Numbered from the stretch's first letter, positions 50,782 through 60,188 are shown. The stretch is 64,000 nt of DNA from CAWKDG01 sp963848355 (GCA_963848355.1 CAWKDG010000007.1:68075-132074); one strand, 5' to 3'. The notes: generated from the sequence alone by a model not told the origin. Numbers and translations are program-made.

Positions 50782-51348
50782 ATGACCGACGCCCCCGACA
50801 CCCGGGAAGGTCCCCGTTGGAGGGGCATCAACCACCTGGCCCTGATCACGGCCGACATGGACGCGACGGTGCGCTTCTATCACGGTGTCCTCGGTGCCCG
50901 GCTGGTGGCCACCATCGGGACACTGCAATTCCGGCACTACTTCTTCGAGTTCGGCCCCGAGAACACGGTGGCCTTCTTCGAGTACACCGATGTCCCGGTG
51001 GACAGTTTCGCCAAGCCGGCCGGTGTACCCGACCCCCGGGCCCCGCAATTCGACCACCTCTCGTTCAACCTGCCCGACGAGACCGCCCTCCTGGCCCTGC
51101 GCGACCGACTCAAGTCGGCCGAGTGCGAGATCACCGACGTGGTCGACCACGGCTTCATCCGGTCGGTGTACTTCACGGACCCGAACGGCATCGCCCTCGA
51201 GGCTTCCTGCTGGATGCTCGACGCCACCGGCCGCCCCGCCGACTACGGGGACGAGCGCCTGTTCGCCGACCCCGACCCCGTCCCCGCCGTCCGCGAGTTG
51301 CGGGCCACGGGGGCGGTGGCGTCGACCCCGCACACCCACCTGGTCTGA
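50782..51348 (+). CDS. VOC/glyoxalase family protein
   Basis: 188 residues. GINHLALITADMDATVRFYHGVLGARLVATIG (first beta-alpha-beta-beta-beta unit) and FDHLSFNLPDE…VDHGFIRSVYFTDPNGIALEAS (second). Metal ligands His (INHLAL), His (FDHLSF) and Glu (ALEAS) are present, consistent with a dioxygenase or glyoxalase-like fold. GAGGAGGG lies just upstream of the ATG. It converges on the P450 operon; substrate unknown. Confidence 0.82.
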   Translation: MTDAPDTREGPRWRGINHLALITADMDATVRFYHGVLGARLVATIGTLQFRHYFFEFGPENTVAFFEYTDVPVDSFAKPAGVPDPRAPQFDHLSFNLPDETALLALRDRLKSAECEITDVVDHGFIRSVYFTDPNGIALEASCWMLDATGRPADYGDERLFADPDPVPAVRELRATGAVASTPHTHLV

Positions 51349-51373
51349 AGGCTCCGACGGGGCGGTGTCCGCC

Positions 51374-52585
51374 CTAGGAAGGGCTCCCCGGAAACAGAAG
51401 GGTCAGGTTCCGGACCGAGCGCAGCCCGTCGGAGTACTCGGGGACGAAGCTCGTGGGCAGGGCGTAGTGGGGAATGCGGCGGTGCCATTCGCGTAGCGCC
51501 ACCCGCAGCTCCTGACGCGCCAGATGGGACCCGAGGCAGCGGTGGATGCCCCCCCCGAAGGCGATGTGGCGGTTCGGATTGCGGGTGAACTCGACCTCGG
51601 CGGCGTTCTCGAATTCGCTCTCGTCGGTGTTGGCCGATCCGAGACAGGCGAGGACGAAGTCACCCTTGTGGACGGGGCAGCCTTCGATCTCGCCGTCGGC
51701 ATGGGCCACGCGGATGATCGACATGACCGGCGTCTCCCAGCGCAGGAGCTCCTCCACCGCCGCCGGGATGACGGACGGGTCGTCAACGATCTGCTGACGG
51801 TGGGTGTCATGCTCGGCCAGGAACTTGAAGCTGCAGGTGAGCGTGTCCGTGATGGTGTCGAGGCCGGCCAGGATCATGAGGAAGCTGATGTCGATCACGT
51901 CCTCGTCGCTCAGCAGCTCGCCGTCGACGTCGCTCGTGAGCAACGTGGACAGCAGGTCGTCACGCGGCGCCTCACGGCGTCGCTCGTCGATGACGGCGGC
52001 GAAGTAGCGGTAGACGTCACGGGCGTTGGCCTGGCGCTCCGCCAGGTGCTCGGCCGAGCTGTGGCCGCGGGGCCGTTGGGTGCGCTCGTTGAATTCGAGC
52101 AATTGGGGCAACTCGGACAGAGGGAGCCCGAAGAGGCGCAGGAAGATGGTGGAGGGCAGCGGAATGGCGAACTCGTTGGTGAAGTCGCAGCTGCCTCTGT
52201 CTTCGAAGGTGTCGATGAGCTGGTTCACCTGGGCGCTGATCTGAGGCTCGAGCGTAGCCATCTGCTTCGGCGCGAAGAGGGGGTCGAGGAGCTTGCGGTA
52301 CTTGCGGTGCTCGGGTGGGTCGATCTGCAGGGGGATGAGGGGTCGCTCGGTCCCGAGCGGTGCCCCCTCCATGCCCGAGGAGTAGACCTCGGCGTGGCGC
52401 AACGCCGCGTCGAGGGCGGCCCGGGTGGTGGTCTGCACGGCACCGGCCACGCGCAGAAGCGGGCGCCGTGCTCGCATCTTGGCGTAATGGGGCTGCGGGT
52501 ACTCCAGGAAGCCCTGGTCGTTCCCACCGAAGACCATCAGGTCGGTATCGACCTCCGGGACACCCGCGTCCGGTGCTGTGGTCAT
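51374..52585 (-). CDS. cytochrome P450
   Basis: 403-residue soluble bacterial P450 monooxygenase. Heme-binding loop FGGGIHRCLGSHLARQELR with the proximal Cys, the I-helix oxygen-activation region LMILAGLDTITDTL (A-G-x-D-T), and EELLRWETPV for E-x-x-R. PLQIDPPEHRKYRKLLDPLF marks the C-helix. Last gene of a four-gene operon (SRPBCC, dehydrogenase, VOC, P450), 12 nt after the VOC gene. Substrate may be a sterol, terpenoid or alkane (inference). No ferredoxin gene is adjacent. Confidence 0.92.
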   Translation of the reverse strand: MTTAPDAGVPEVDTDLMVFGGNDQGFLEYPQPHYAKMRARRPLLRVAGAVQTTTRAALDAALRHAEVYSSGMEGAPLGTERPLIPLQIDPPEHRKYRKLLDPLFAPKQMATLEPQISAQVNQLIDTFEDRGSCDFTNEFAIPLPSTIFLRLFGLPLSELPQLLEFNERTQRPRGHSSAEHLAERQANARDVYRYFAAVIDERRREAPRDDLLSTLLTSDVDGELLSDEDVIDISFLMILAGLDTITDTLTCSFKFLAEHDTHRQQIVDDPSVIPAAVEELLRWETPVMSIIRVAHADGEIEGCPVHKGDFVLACLGSANTDESEFENAAEVEFTRNPNRHIAFGGGIHRCLGSHLARQELRVALREWHRRIPHYALPTSFVPEYSDGLRSVRNLTLLFPGSPS

Positions 52586-52597
52586 GGCACCCTCATT

Positions 52598-53059
52598 TTA
52601 CGGCCCGGGACGCTCCTGGCGTTGGAGGTGTTGGAGCTCGATCATCAGAGGCAGCAGGAAACCGATGTAGGCACTGGTGAGGACGTAGTCGTGGATCGGT
52701 CCGTGGGTGGTCCGGGCCGAGGTCTCGATGATGCGGACGCGCGCGTCGCGTTGTTGGTAGAGACGGGCCCGTTCCACCAATCCCTCGAGTTCGGCCACCG
52801 AGGCCACCTCCAGCCCGAAGTGGTCGAGCGACGGCGCCTCCAGGAAGGGATCGGCGGGCAGGAGGTAGACGAATTGAGCGGGCGCGCCGGTATAGAGGAT
52901 CAGGGGGTTGCCCGTCTCGCCCGTGTTGTCGCCTTCGGTCCAACCGAAGACCTCGCCGTAGAAGTCGAGCACCGTCGCCCGGCCGTCGTCGTCGAGGACC
53001 GACGGATCGACGCTGATGGCCACGTGGTTCAAACGAGGGCTGAACACCCGGTCGGTCAC
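52598..53059 (-). CDS. VOC-fold protein in the P450 operon
   Basis: 153 residues from a GTG whose TGA overlap (GTGA) with the dehydrogenase gene fixes the start. SPRLNHVAISVDPSVL…VLDFYGEVFGWTEGDN and SLDHFGLEVASVAELEGLVERA fit the vicinal oxygen chelate fold: His in LNHVAI, His in LDHFGL. ELQHL at the C-terminus may supply the last ligand. Member of the P450 operon. Confidence 0.8.
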   Translation of the reverse strand: MTDRVFSPRLNHVAISVDPSVLDDDGRATVLDFYGEVFGWTEGDNTGETGNPLILYTGAPAQFVYLLPADPFLEAPSLDHFGLEVASVAELEGLVERARLYQQRDARVRIIETSARTTHGPIHDYVLTSAYIGFLLPLMIELQHLQRQERPGP

Positions 53060-54093
53060 GACGTCACCTGCGGCCGCACCAGGACCTTGCCGGCGATCTC
53101 GCCGTGCGCCAGTCGGGCCATGGCGTCGCCGACGCCGTTCAGGGGCACGTCGTCGGGTTCGATGAGCAGGTCGATGGGGAGCTGCCCGCCGGCCAGGAGG
53201 TCCAGGGCGGGACCGAAGCCTGCGTCGTCGTAGTTGTAGGCCCCGAGAACGGTCAGCTCGAGCACGATCATGCGATTGTGGTTGAACCGGGGGAGATCGC
53301 GCCCGGTGCCGACGAGGACGAGGGTGCCGGCGACGTCCAGCTGGTCCAGGGCCGCCTCCGCGGCGCTGGCATGGCCCGAGCATTCGAAGGCCACGGCAAA
53401 CGCCTCGTCCACCGGTCGGCCCAGAGCAGGAGCTGAGAACTGGTCCGGTGCGATCACGGTGGGCGCGCCGACCGCCGCGGCCCGGGCCCGACGCAGCGCC
53501 GACGGCTCGGAGACGGTGATATCGGTGACGCCGCGCGCCAGGAGCACGGCCACCGTGAGCAGTCCGACCGGCCCGGCGCCGGTGACGAGGACGCGGTCGT
53601 CCGGGGTCACCTGGGACAGGTTCACCGTGTGCACGGCGATAGCCGTGGGCTCGGTCAGCGCCGCCGCCCGGGTGGACAGGGTGTCGGGGAGGCGCAGGAG
53701 CCGGTCGGCCTTCACGGTCAGATACAGGCAGAAGGCGCCGCCGAACGACAGGTAGTCAGGTGCCTCCCGGGTGAGGCAGACCGACGGTCGGCCTCGTCGG
53801 CAGGGGCGGCACGTCCCGCAACCGGCCGTCGGGTTCGAGACCACCCGGGCGCCGGGCTCCCAGCTCGACACCGCCGCCCCCGCGGCTACGACCGTCCCGG
53901 CCCATTCGTGGCCGAGAACCGTGCCCACACGGGCGTAGCCCTCGAGAACGAGGTGCATGTCGCTGCCGCAGATCCCGCACTGGGCCACCTCGACCAGAAC
54001 CTCGTCGGGACCGGGAGTGGGAACAGGCAGATCCTGGACGGCGATGCGGCCGTCGCCGATATAGACCGCGGCCGGCATCAGCTCGAGGGGCAT
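53056..54093 (-). CDS. zinc-dependent medium-chain alcohol dehydrogenase
   Basis: 345 residues. Catalytic zinc ligands in AQCGICGSDMHLV and GHEWAGTVV; structural zinc loop GCGTCRPCRRGRPSVC; Rossmann motif VLVTGAGPVGLLTVAVL. Resembles threonine/sorbitol dehydrogenases, so it oxidises a secondary alcohol or sugar alcohol with NAD(P). Start at ATG 54093, 19 nt after the SRPBCC gene. The stop overlaps the VOC gene (GTGA). In this operon it may oxidise the hydroxyl introduced by the P450 (inference). Confidence 0.87.
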   Translation of the reverse strand: MPLELMPAAVYIGDGRIAVQDLPVPTPGPDEVLVEVAQCGICGSDMHLVLEGYARVGTVLGHEWAGTVVAAGAAVSSWEPGARVVSNPTAGCGTCRPCRRGRPSVCLTREAPDYLSFGGAFCLYLTVKADRLLRLPDTLSTRAAALTEPTAIAVHTVNLSQVTPDDRVLVTGAGPVGLLTVAVLLARGVTDITVSEPSALRRARAAAVGAPTVIAPDQFSAPALGRPVDEAFAVAFECSGHASAAEAALDQLDVAGTLVLVGTGRDLPRFNHNRMIVLELTVLGAYNYDDAGFGPALDLLAGGQLPIDLLIEPDDVPLNGVGDAMARLAHGEIAGKVLVRPQVTS

Positions 54094-54112
54094 CGGGTGA
54101 TCGTAGGCCGCG

Positions 54113-54580
54113 TCAGCCCGGTGTTTCGGTGAGCTCGGCGATGCGCTCGAGGGTCCTCGCCATGTTGGCCTCGGTCTTGGCCGGCAGACCACCGAGCTTG
54201 AGCATGCGTCGCTGGTGGTCCTGGGAGATGTCCCAGCTCTCGCGCACCTTCGTGCCGCCCTCCACCGGCTCGAGCTCGTAGCGCCAGATACGACCGGCGG
54301 CGATGCGGCCGAGGAACCCCGGTGGGCGCGCCTGCCAGGCGATGCGGCGGTCGTCCTCGAACTCGACGACGGTGTTGACCATCGAATAGCCGATCCCCAT
54401 CTTCATGGACATGCCGAAGATGGCCCCGAGCGACAGCCGCGCCGGCACGTCGGTCTTGGCCTGCTTCACCGCGCCCGAGCCGTCGATGTCGGGATGGCGT
54501 GTCGCGTCGGCCAGGAGGCCGAAGATGGCGGCGGGATCGGCATGAATGACCCGTTCTGTCGTGACGACGTCGCCCTGCAT
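54113..54580 (-). CDS. SRPBCC (START-like) family protein
   Basis: 155 residues. TTERVIHADPAAIFGLLADATRHPDIDGSG, the classic N-terminal strand and helix, WQARPPGFLGRIAAGRIWRYELEPVEGGTKVRESWD, and a long C-terminal helix. The cavity binds hydrophobic ligands. AGGAGG lies 4 nt before the ATG. First gene of the P450 operon, 94 nt from a 41-bp palindrome shared with the divergent zinc-finger gene. Confidence 0.83.
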   Translation of the reverse strand: MQGDVVTTERVIHADPAAIFGLLADATRHPDIDGSGAVKQAKTDVPARLSLGAIFGMSMKMGIGYSMVNTVVEFEDDRRIAWQARPPGFLGRIAAGRIWRYELEPVEGGTKVRESWDISQDHQRRMLKLGGLPAKTEANMARTLERIAELTETPG

Positions 54581-54674
54581 CGCACCTCCTCGAACACGCT
54601 CCGCCCCCATTCTGACCGTGGCCAGGTCCACCTGCTCGTGGTCATCGGGGGCCGGGCGCCCGGTCGCGGGCACC

Positions 54675-54715
54675 TTGTCAGGACATGCCTTACGCCGTAA
54701 GGTATGTCCTGACAA
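54675..54715. promoter_or_regulatory. 41-bp near-perfect palindrome between divergent operons
   Basis: Twenty-base arms around a single C at 54695, with one mismatch. Each outer end is TTGTCAGGACAT or its complement, itself a TGTC/GACA half-palindrome. The centre is CCTTACG-C-CGTAAGG. This nested symmetry suggests a double operator for a dimer-of-dimers regulator, or a strong cruciform. Confidence 0.8.
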
Positions 54716-54733
54716 GCCGACCCAGGAGGACCC

Positions 54734-55096
54734 ATGCCCGCGGAGAAGACCGTCATCGCCGTCTGTTCGTTCTGCCTGCGGCCGAACACGGAGGTCAAAA
54801 CGCTCGTCGCCGGCCCCGGCGTCTTCATCTGCGACGAGTGTGTGGGGTTGTGCGGCGAGGTCATCGCCGGCAAGGCGCGCTCGACGCCACGCGTGGCTCC
54901 CTGGCAGCTGGAGTCGACCCTCGAAGGTGCCCTGGCCAATCTCCCGCGGATCGCGACGGCCGGAACGCAGGTGGAACAGAACCTGGTCGAGTGGGTCCAC
55001 CGGGCCCGAGACCTGGGAGCGACCTGGGCGCGCGTGGGAGAGGCACTCGGCATGACGCGTCAATCGGCATGGGAGCGATTCTCCGGCGAGGACTGA
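54734..55096 (+). CDS. ClpX-type C4 zinc-finger domain protein
   Basis: 120 residues. The first 45 contain C-x2-C…C-x2-C (VCSFCLRPNTEVKTLVAG and FICDECVGLC), the zinc-binding domain normally at the N-terminus of ClpX. No AAA+ ATPase follows; instead there is a helical domain VEQNLVEWVHRARDLGATWARVGEALGMTRQSAWERF that looks like a helix-turn-helix. It is likely a DNA-binding regulator or adaptor. CAGGAGG lies 5-6 nt upstream of the ATG. Confidence 0.78.
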   Translation: MPAEKTVIAVCSFCLRPNTEVKTLVAGPGVFICDECVGLCGEVIAGKARSTPRVAPWQLESTLEGALANLPRIATAGTQVEQNLVEWVHRARDLGATWARVGEALGMTRQSAWERFSGED

Positions 55097-55194
55097 GCGA
55101 CGACCGACAGCCGGTCGACTCCGACAGCGCTGTTTTCGTCCGCGTCGCTCGGTTCGGGGCTCGCGAGTGCCCGACTACCATCGGTGGGGCGACG

Positions 55195-56697
55195 ATGGAG
55201 ACCGACCACCAGAGCGAGAGTGCCCGGGTCGCCGTGTCGGCGAACCGTCGCCGTTGGCTGGCCCTCGTGGTGCTGTGCATCGGGCAGCTGATGATCGTCC
55301 TCGACGCCACCGTGGTGAACGTGGCCCTGCCCACCATCCAACGCGACCTGCATTTCTCGCAGTCGTCGCTCGCCTGGGTGATCAACGCCTATCTGATCAC
55401 CTTCGGAGGGCTGCTGCTGTTGGCCGGCCGACTCGGTGATCTGATCGGTCCGAAGAGGATCTTCATCACCGGCCTGGCTGTCTTCACTGCCGCGTCGGCC
55501 TTCTGCGGGTTCTCCCAGAGCCAGGCGGAGCTGATCGTGGCCCGTTTCGTCCAGGGCGCCGGCGCCGCCATCGTGGCCGCCACCATCCTGGGCATTCTCG
55601 TGACGCTGTTCCCCGAACCGCGGGAGAAAGCCAAGGCGATGGGGGTCTACGCCTTCGTGGCGTCGGGCGGTGGGTCGATCGGACTCCTGGCCGGCGGTGT
55701 GCTGACCCAGGCCCTCAGCTGGCACTGGATCTTCTTCATCAACCTGCCTATCGGATGTGCGGCGCTGATCCTCGGCCTCGCCCTCATCCCCAGCCATGCC
55801 GGGACGGGCACGCACGACGGGGTCGACGTGCTCGGTGCCGTCATGGTGACCACGGCCGTGATGCTGCTCGTCTACGCCATCGTGAAGGCCAGCGACTACG
55901 GATGGGGGTCGCTCCGCACCATCGTCGTGGGGGTGGCCGCCCTGGCGCTGCTCGGGGCGTTCGTGCGTCTCGAGGCCCGCCTCGTCCATCCCCTCGTACC
56001 CCTGCGGATGTTCCGTTCGCGCAACCTCACCGGTGCCACCATCGTCCGGGTGCTGTTCCCGATCGGCATGTTCGGGCAATTCTTCCTGGGGGCGCTGTAT
56101 CTGCAGCACGTGCTCGGGTACAGCGCCATCACCACCGGGCTCGCCTTCATGCCCATGAACCTGGCCGTCGGCGTGTTCTCGCTCACCATCGCCGCCCGGA
56201 TCATGACGCGTATCGGGGCCAAGGCGACGCTCCTGCCCGGCCTGGCTCTGATCGCCATCGGGCTGGCCCTGTTCTCCCGGGTGCCGGTGCACGGGACCTA
56301 CCTGGCCGACGTGCTCCCGGGGATGGTGTTCTTCGGGATCGGGGCCGGGCTTGCCTTCACCCCGTCGATCGCCCTGGCCATGGCCGACGCCGCCCCGGCC
56401 GACACGGGCCTGGCGTCGGGACTGGCCAACGTGTCGATGCAATTGGGAGCGGCCATCGGTATCGCCGTGCTGGCCAGCATCTCGACGTCGCGCAGCCGCG
56501 CCCTGGCAGCCGCCGGGGCGGGGCGCAACGCCGCGCTGGCCGGCGGCTACCACGTGGGCTACATCATCGCCGGCGGATGCATCGTGGCCGCCTTCGTGGC
56601 GGCCGCCGTGGTGCTGAAGGACCGCAGCATCGGCAAGGCGCAGACGGTCGAACAGCGCACGATGCTCCACATGGGCGAAGGAGAGACGGGTCTGTAG
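55195..56697 (+). CDS. DHA2-type MFS drug exporter
   Basis: 500 residues, about 14 membrane helices. Motif D1 LDATVVNVALPTIQRDL in helix 1, motif A GRLGDLIGPKRIF, motif C-like GGGSIGLLAGGVLTQALSWHWIFFINLPIG. Proton-driven export of drugs or hydrophobic compounds. Start at ATG 55195, since the frame upstream overlaps the zinc-finger gene and lacks hydrophobic segments. It follows the zinc-finger gene by 98 nt on the same strand, and the latter may control it. Confidence 0.9.
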   Translation: METDHQSESARVAVSANRRRWLALVVLCIGQLMIVLDATVVNVALPTIQRDLHFSQSSLAWVINAYLITFGGLLLLAGRLGDLIGPKRIFITGLAVFTAASAFCGFSQSQAELIVARFVQGAGAAIVAATILGILVTLFPEPREKAKAMGVYAFVASGGGSIGLLAGGVLTQALSWHWIFFINLPIGCAALILGLALIPSHAGTGTHDGVDVLGAVMVTTAVMLLVYAIVKASDYGWGSLRTIVVGVAALALLGAFVRLEARLVHPLVPLRMFRSRNLTGATIVRVLFPIGMFGQFFLGALYLQHVLGYSAITTGLAFMPMNLAVGVFSLTIAARIMTRIGAKATLLPGLALIAIGLALFSRVPVHGTYLADVLPGMVFFGIGAGLAFTPSIALAMADAAPADTGLASGLANVSMQLGAAIGIAVLASISTSRSRALAAAGAGRNAALAGGYHVGYIIAGGCIVAAFVAAAVVLKDRSIGKAQTVEQRTMLHMGEGETGL

Positions 56698-56727
56698 AAA
56701 CGGGTCTCCAGAACCGACCCGGGGACG

Positions 56728-59133
56728 TCAGCCGACGTGTTCCATCCCCGGGAGGCGGCAGAGATGGGGAGGCTGCGGCCGTCCGAAGAGATAGCCCTGC
56801 GAGTAGTCGCAGCCCACCCGGGACAGGAAGGCGAACTGCTCCTCGGTCTCCACTCCCTCGGCCACCACCTGCAGCCCCAGCGTGCGCGCCAGTTGGGTCA
56901 CGGCCACGACGATGGCCTCGTCGTGGTCGGACTGGCCCAGGCCCGAGACGAAGGAACGGTCGATCTTGATCGTGCTGATGGGGAGGTCCCGGACGTAGCG
57001 CAGTGACGAGTACCCCGTCCCGAAGTCGTCGATGGCCAGCTGTATCCCGAGCTCGTGCAGCTCGACCAGGCGACGCCGGGCTTCGTCCTCGTCGGTGGGG
57101 AGCAGGGTCTCGGTCACCTCGAGGACGAGGCGGAGCTCGTGGGGATCGATGGACGCCTCCCGCAGAGAGGCGGCGATGGTCTCGGCCAGGTCGGGCTCGG
57201 TGAGCTGGCGCCCGGAGAGGTTCACGCTGACGGCCAGGTGCTCGTCGGCCGGCAGGGAGGCGTTCCAGCGCTCGACCTGGGCGCAGGCCTCGGACAGGAC
57301 CCACGCCCCGATGGGGACGATCAGTCCCGTCTGCTCGGCGGCGTCGAGGAAGGCGGCCGGCGCCAGGAGGCCCCGGGTCGGGTGCTGCCAGCGGAGGAGG
57401 GCCTCCACGCCCACCCACCGGCGACTCGCCGTCTCCACGATGGGCTGGTAGAAGACGACGAGCTCGTCCCGCTCGAGGGCCCGGGCCAGTGCCGTCTCGG
57501 TGTGGACGCGCTGGCGGGCCACGGCCCGCGTGGCCTGGTCGAAGAGCTGCACCCGGCCCTGCCCGCTGCGGGCCTTGGCCAGGTACATGGCGTAGTCGGC
57601 GTCACCGAGGAGCTCCTCGGGACTGGGGCCGTCGTCGTCGACGAAGGCGACGCCGATGCTCACACCGATGTGGAATCGTTCGCCGTTGATCACGAAGGGT
57701 TCGTCGATGGCCGTCATGGCCCGCTCGGCCAGGGCCATGACGGCATCCTGGCTCGCCATTCCCTCGCACAGGATCACGAACTCGTCTCCACCGAAGCGTG
57801 AGAGCGTGTCGGTGGTCCGCACGACGCTGCGCAGCCGGTCGGCCACACAGATGAGGAGCTCGTCGCCGGCCCCGTGGCCCAGGCTGTCGTTCACGAGCTT
57901 GAACCGGTCGAGGTCGAGGAACATCACGACCGGGGGCGGCGCGTCGTGGCGTAGGCCGCGGGCGATGGCGCTGCGGAGACGGTCGACGAGGAGCAGGCGG
58001 TTGGGCAGTCCGGTCAGCCCGTCGTGCAGAGCCTGGTGGGCCAGCTTCTCCTCGGCCTCCTTGCGTTCGGTGATGTCGCGGACGTTGACGACGTAACCGC
58101 CCACCGACGGGCGGTCGCGCATGTCGGTGACGACGGCCTCGGCATGGCGCCACGTCCCGTCACTGTGCTGCATGCGGAACTGCAGCGGCTCGACGAATTT
58201 CCCCGTGCGCAGGAGGTCGGCCAGCTCCGGCTCGACGCGCGCCCGGTCGTCGGGATGGACGAGCTCCGAGGCGCGCAGGCCGACGAAGGCATCGGGTGCC
58301 TGACCGAGCAGCGAGCGGGTGGCGGGGCTGGCGTAGAGGATGACACCGGCGGGGCCGAGGACGAGCGTCGTGTCCGACGAGTTCTGCACGAGCGAGCGGA
58401 ACCGCTCCTCACTGGTCCGCAACGACGATTCGGCCTGCTCCTTCTGCTCGCTCGTGGCCCCGGCCATGCGGATGACGAAGACGATGACGAACGCTCCCAT
58501 GAAACCGAGCGTCTCGGCCTTGGCCAGCGTCAGGAACGAGGGGACCCAGCCTCCCCAGATGCCGAGCTGGCCGACAGAGATACCGACCAGGGTCCAGAAG
58601 GCGGCGATCCGCCACGTGCGCGACCCGCTGGTGGCGATGTTCTCGAGGGCCACGAAGGCATAGGCACCGATCACGACCGGTCCCCACCCCGTCAGGTAGA
58701 TGACGGTGGTGACCGACGCCGTGTGGAAGGCCACGCGCAGATGGAGGTGGAACCGTGTCGGGTTGCGGCGGTAGAGGGCCTCGATGCCCTGACTCAGCGT
58801 CGGCATGGCGGCGAAGATCACGATGTACGTGACGACCGGGAGGTGTGCCACCAGGCCGAGTCGGCGCAGCACCATGAGGACGACGAAGGCGACGGGCCCG
58901 ATCGAGTAACTGAGAAGGCGCGGTCCCAGGCGGTGGGCCTTCGCCGTGGTCGACGTATCGGTCGCCGTGTCCGTCGCCGCATCGGCCGACGACGGCCCGG
59001 CCGTGATGCCCGCTGGGGCCGGCCTCGGGGTGACGGGCGACGTGGGTACGACGGACCCCGGTGGGGTGCCGGTCGGCGCGGGCGCGTCGGACAGCGTCGG
59101 TGTCTTCGAGTCTCGACGTCGTGCCGTGAGCAT
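56728..59133 (-). CDS. membrane-bound PAS-GGDEF-EAL cyclic-di-GMP protein
   Basis: 801 residues. A Thr/Pro/Ala-rich N-terminus, six or seven helices (75-235), a PAS domain (240-355: FRSLVQNSSDTTLVLGPAGVILYASPATR), a GGDEF domain (365-530) with intact RFGGDEF, and an EAL domain (545-795) with EALLRWQHP, EVTETLL, DDFGTGYSSL and KIDRSF. Both catalytic signatures look intact, so it could make and degrade c-di-GMP. The frame allows longer reading, but the ATG at 59133 precedes the Arg-rich start. Confidence 0.9.
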   Translation of the reverse strand: MLTARRRDSKTPTLSDAPAPTGTPPGSVVPTSPVTPRPAPAGITAGPSSADAATDTATDTSTTAKAHRLGPRLLSYSIGPVAFVVLMVLRRLGLVAHLPVVTYIVIFAAMPTLSQGIEALYRRNPTRFHLHLRVAFHTASVTTVIYLTGWGPVVIGAYAFVALENIATSGSRTWRIAAFWTLVGISVGQLGIWGGWVPSFLTLAKAETLGFMGAFVIVFVIRMAGATSEQKEQAESSLRTSEERFRSLVQNSSDTTLVLGPAGVILYASPATRSLLGQAPDAFVGLRASELVHPDDRARVEPELADLLRTGKFVEPLQFRMQHSDGTWRHAEAVVTDMRDRPSVGGYVVNVRDITERKEAEEKLAHQALHDGLTGLPNRLLLVDRLRSAIARGLRHDAPPPVVMFLDLDRFKLVNDSLGHGAGDELLICVADRLRSVVRTTDTLSRFGGDEFVILCEGMASQDAVMALAERAMTAIDEPFVINGERFHIGVSIGVAFVDDDGPSPEELLGDADYAMYLAKARSGQGRVQLFDQATRAVARQRVHTETALARALERDELVVFYQPIVETASRRWVGVEALLRWQHPTRGLLAPAAFLDAAEQTGLIVPIGAWVLSEACAQVERWNASLPADEHLAVSVNLSGRQLTEPDLAETIAASLREASIDPHELRLVLEVTETLLPTDEDEARRRLVELHELGIQLAIDDFGTGYSSLRYVRDLPISTIKIDRSFVSGLGQSDHDEAIVVAVTQLARTLGLQVVAEGVETEEQFAFLSRVGCDYSQGYLFGRPQPPHLCRLPGMEHVG

Positions 59134-59237
59134 CCGCGAGTCCCCCCTCGACTCCGTCCCTCTCCGTGTGTTCCCACGTCATCGACGGAATTTCGGGGCG
59201 TCTTGAGCGATGGACCGTCCGTGCCCCGTGGAGTGCC

Positions 59238-59257
59238 CCGCCCCGGGCCCGGGGCGG
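59238..59257. terminator. 20-bp perfect palindrome after the exonuclease gene
   Basis: CCGCCCCGGGCCCGGGGCGG reads the same on both strands. It lies 40 nt beyond the stop of the exonuclease gene (minus strand) and before the GGDEF gene promoter. No T-run; strength as a terminator is uncertain. Confidence 0.4.
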
Positions 59258-59297
59258 CCCGACGGGGCCCTCAGGGTCGCCTGACCTGGGAGAAGTC

Positions 59298-60188
59298 TCA
59301 GGCGGGGGCGAGGGCGGCGGCCCGGGCGGCCAGGGCCGGATCCCGGAGCTGGCGGCACAGGTCGGCGAAGGCGGGGGTGGGGCCCCGCCAGGCCAGGTCG
59401 TCGACGGCGCCGAGGAGGGACCGGTCCACCCGCAAGGTGGCCAGGTCCCGGAAGAGCATGGCCGTGGCCCGTTCGTCGGCCAGGCGGGCGGCCAGGGTGG
59501 CGGCCCCCCGCACGGCCCGGCACACGGCGGGATCCCAGTCGGCCGCCCGGTCGGGGATGTCGGGGATGTGCCCGTAGTGGGCCAGGACGACGGCCGCCGT
59601 CTTCTTGCCCCAGCCGGCGAGGCCGGGAAAGCCGTCGGCGGTGTCGCCCACGAGGGCCAGCCAGTCGGGGATCGACGCCGGGTCGACGCCGTACTTGGCC
59701 CGGACGCCGTCCTCGTCGGTGATGGTGGCGGCCCGGCGGTCGAGTTGCACGATCCGGCCACCGGTGACGCACTGGGCCAGGTCCTTGTCGGGGGTGCAGA
59801 TGACGACCTGCTCGACACCGCCGTCGTCGCCGGCCACGGCCGCCGCCGAGGCCAGGGCGTCGTCCGCCTCCAGGTCCACCATGGGCCAGACGAGCACGCC
59901 GAGGGCGGAGAGGGCCTCCTCGAGCGGGACGAACTGGGACCGCAGGACCGGGTCGATCCCGGTCCCGTCCTTGTAGCCGGGCCACAGATCGTTGCGGAAG
60001 GACTCGATGACGTGATCGGTGGCCACGCCGATGTGGGTGGCCCCGTCGCTCAGGAGGGACACCACCGACGAGACCACGCCACGGACGGCCCCGATCTCGG
60101 CGCCGTCGGTCCCGGCCCGGGGGGGCTGGCCGAAGAAGTGGCGGAACAGCTCGTAGGTGCCGTCCACCAGGTACACACGGATGCCCAT
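59298..60188 (-). CDS. 5'-3' exonuclease (DNA polymerase I N-domain-like)
   Basis: 296 residues. Metal-binding acids in VYLVDGTYELF, DLEADDALASAA and CTPDKDLAQCV; helix-hairpin-helix VGDTADGFPGLAGWGKKTAAVVL binds DNA. Stand-alone flap exonucleases of this type act in primer removal and repair. ATG 60188 is preceded by GGAGGGC. Length and motifs are complete. Confidence 0.88.
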   Translation of the reverse strand: MGIRVYLVDGTYELFRHFFGQPPRAGTDGAEIGAVRGVVSSVVSLLSDGATHIGVATDHVIESFRNDLWPGYKDGTGIDPVLRSQFVPLEEALSALGVLVWPMVDLEADDALASAAAVAGDDGGVEQVVICTPDKDLAQCVTGGRIVQLDRRAATITDEDGVRAKYGVDPASIPDWLALVGDTADGFPGLAGWGKKTAAVVLAHYGHIPDIPDRAADWDPAVCRAVRGAATLAARLADERATAMLFRDLATLRVDRSLLGAVDDLAWRGPTPAFADLCRQLRDPALAARAAALAPA

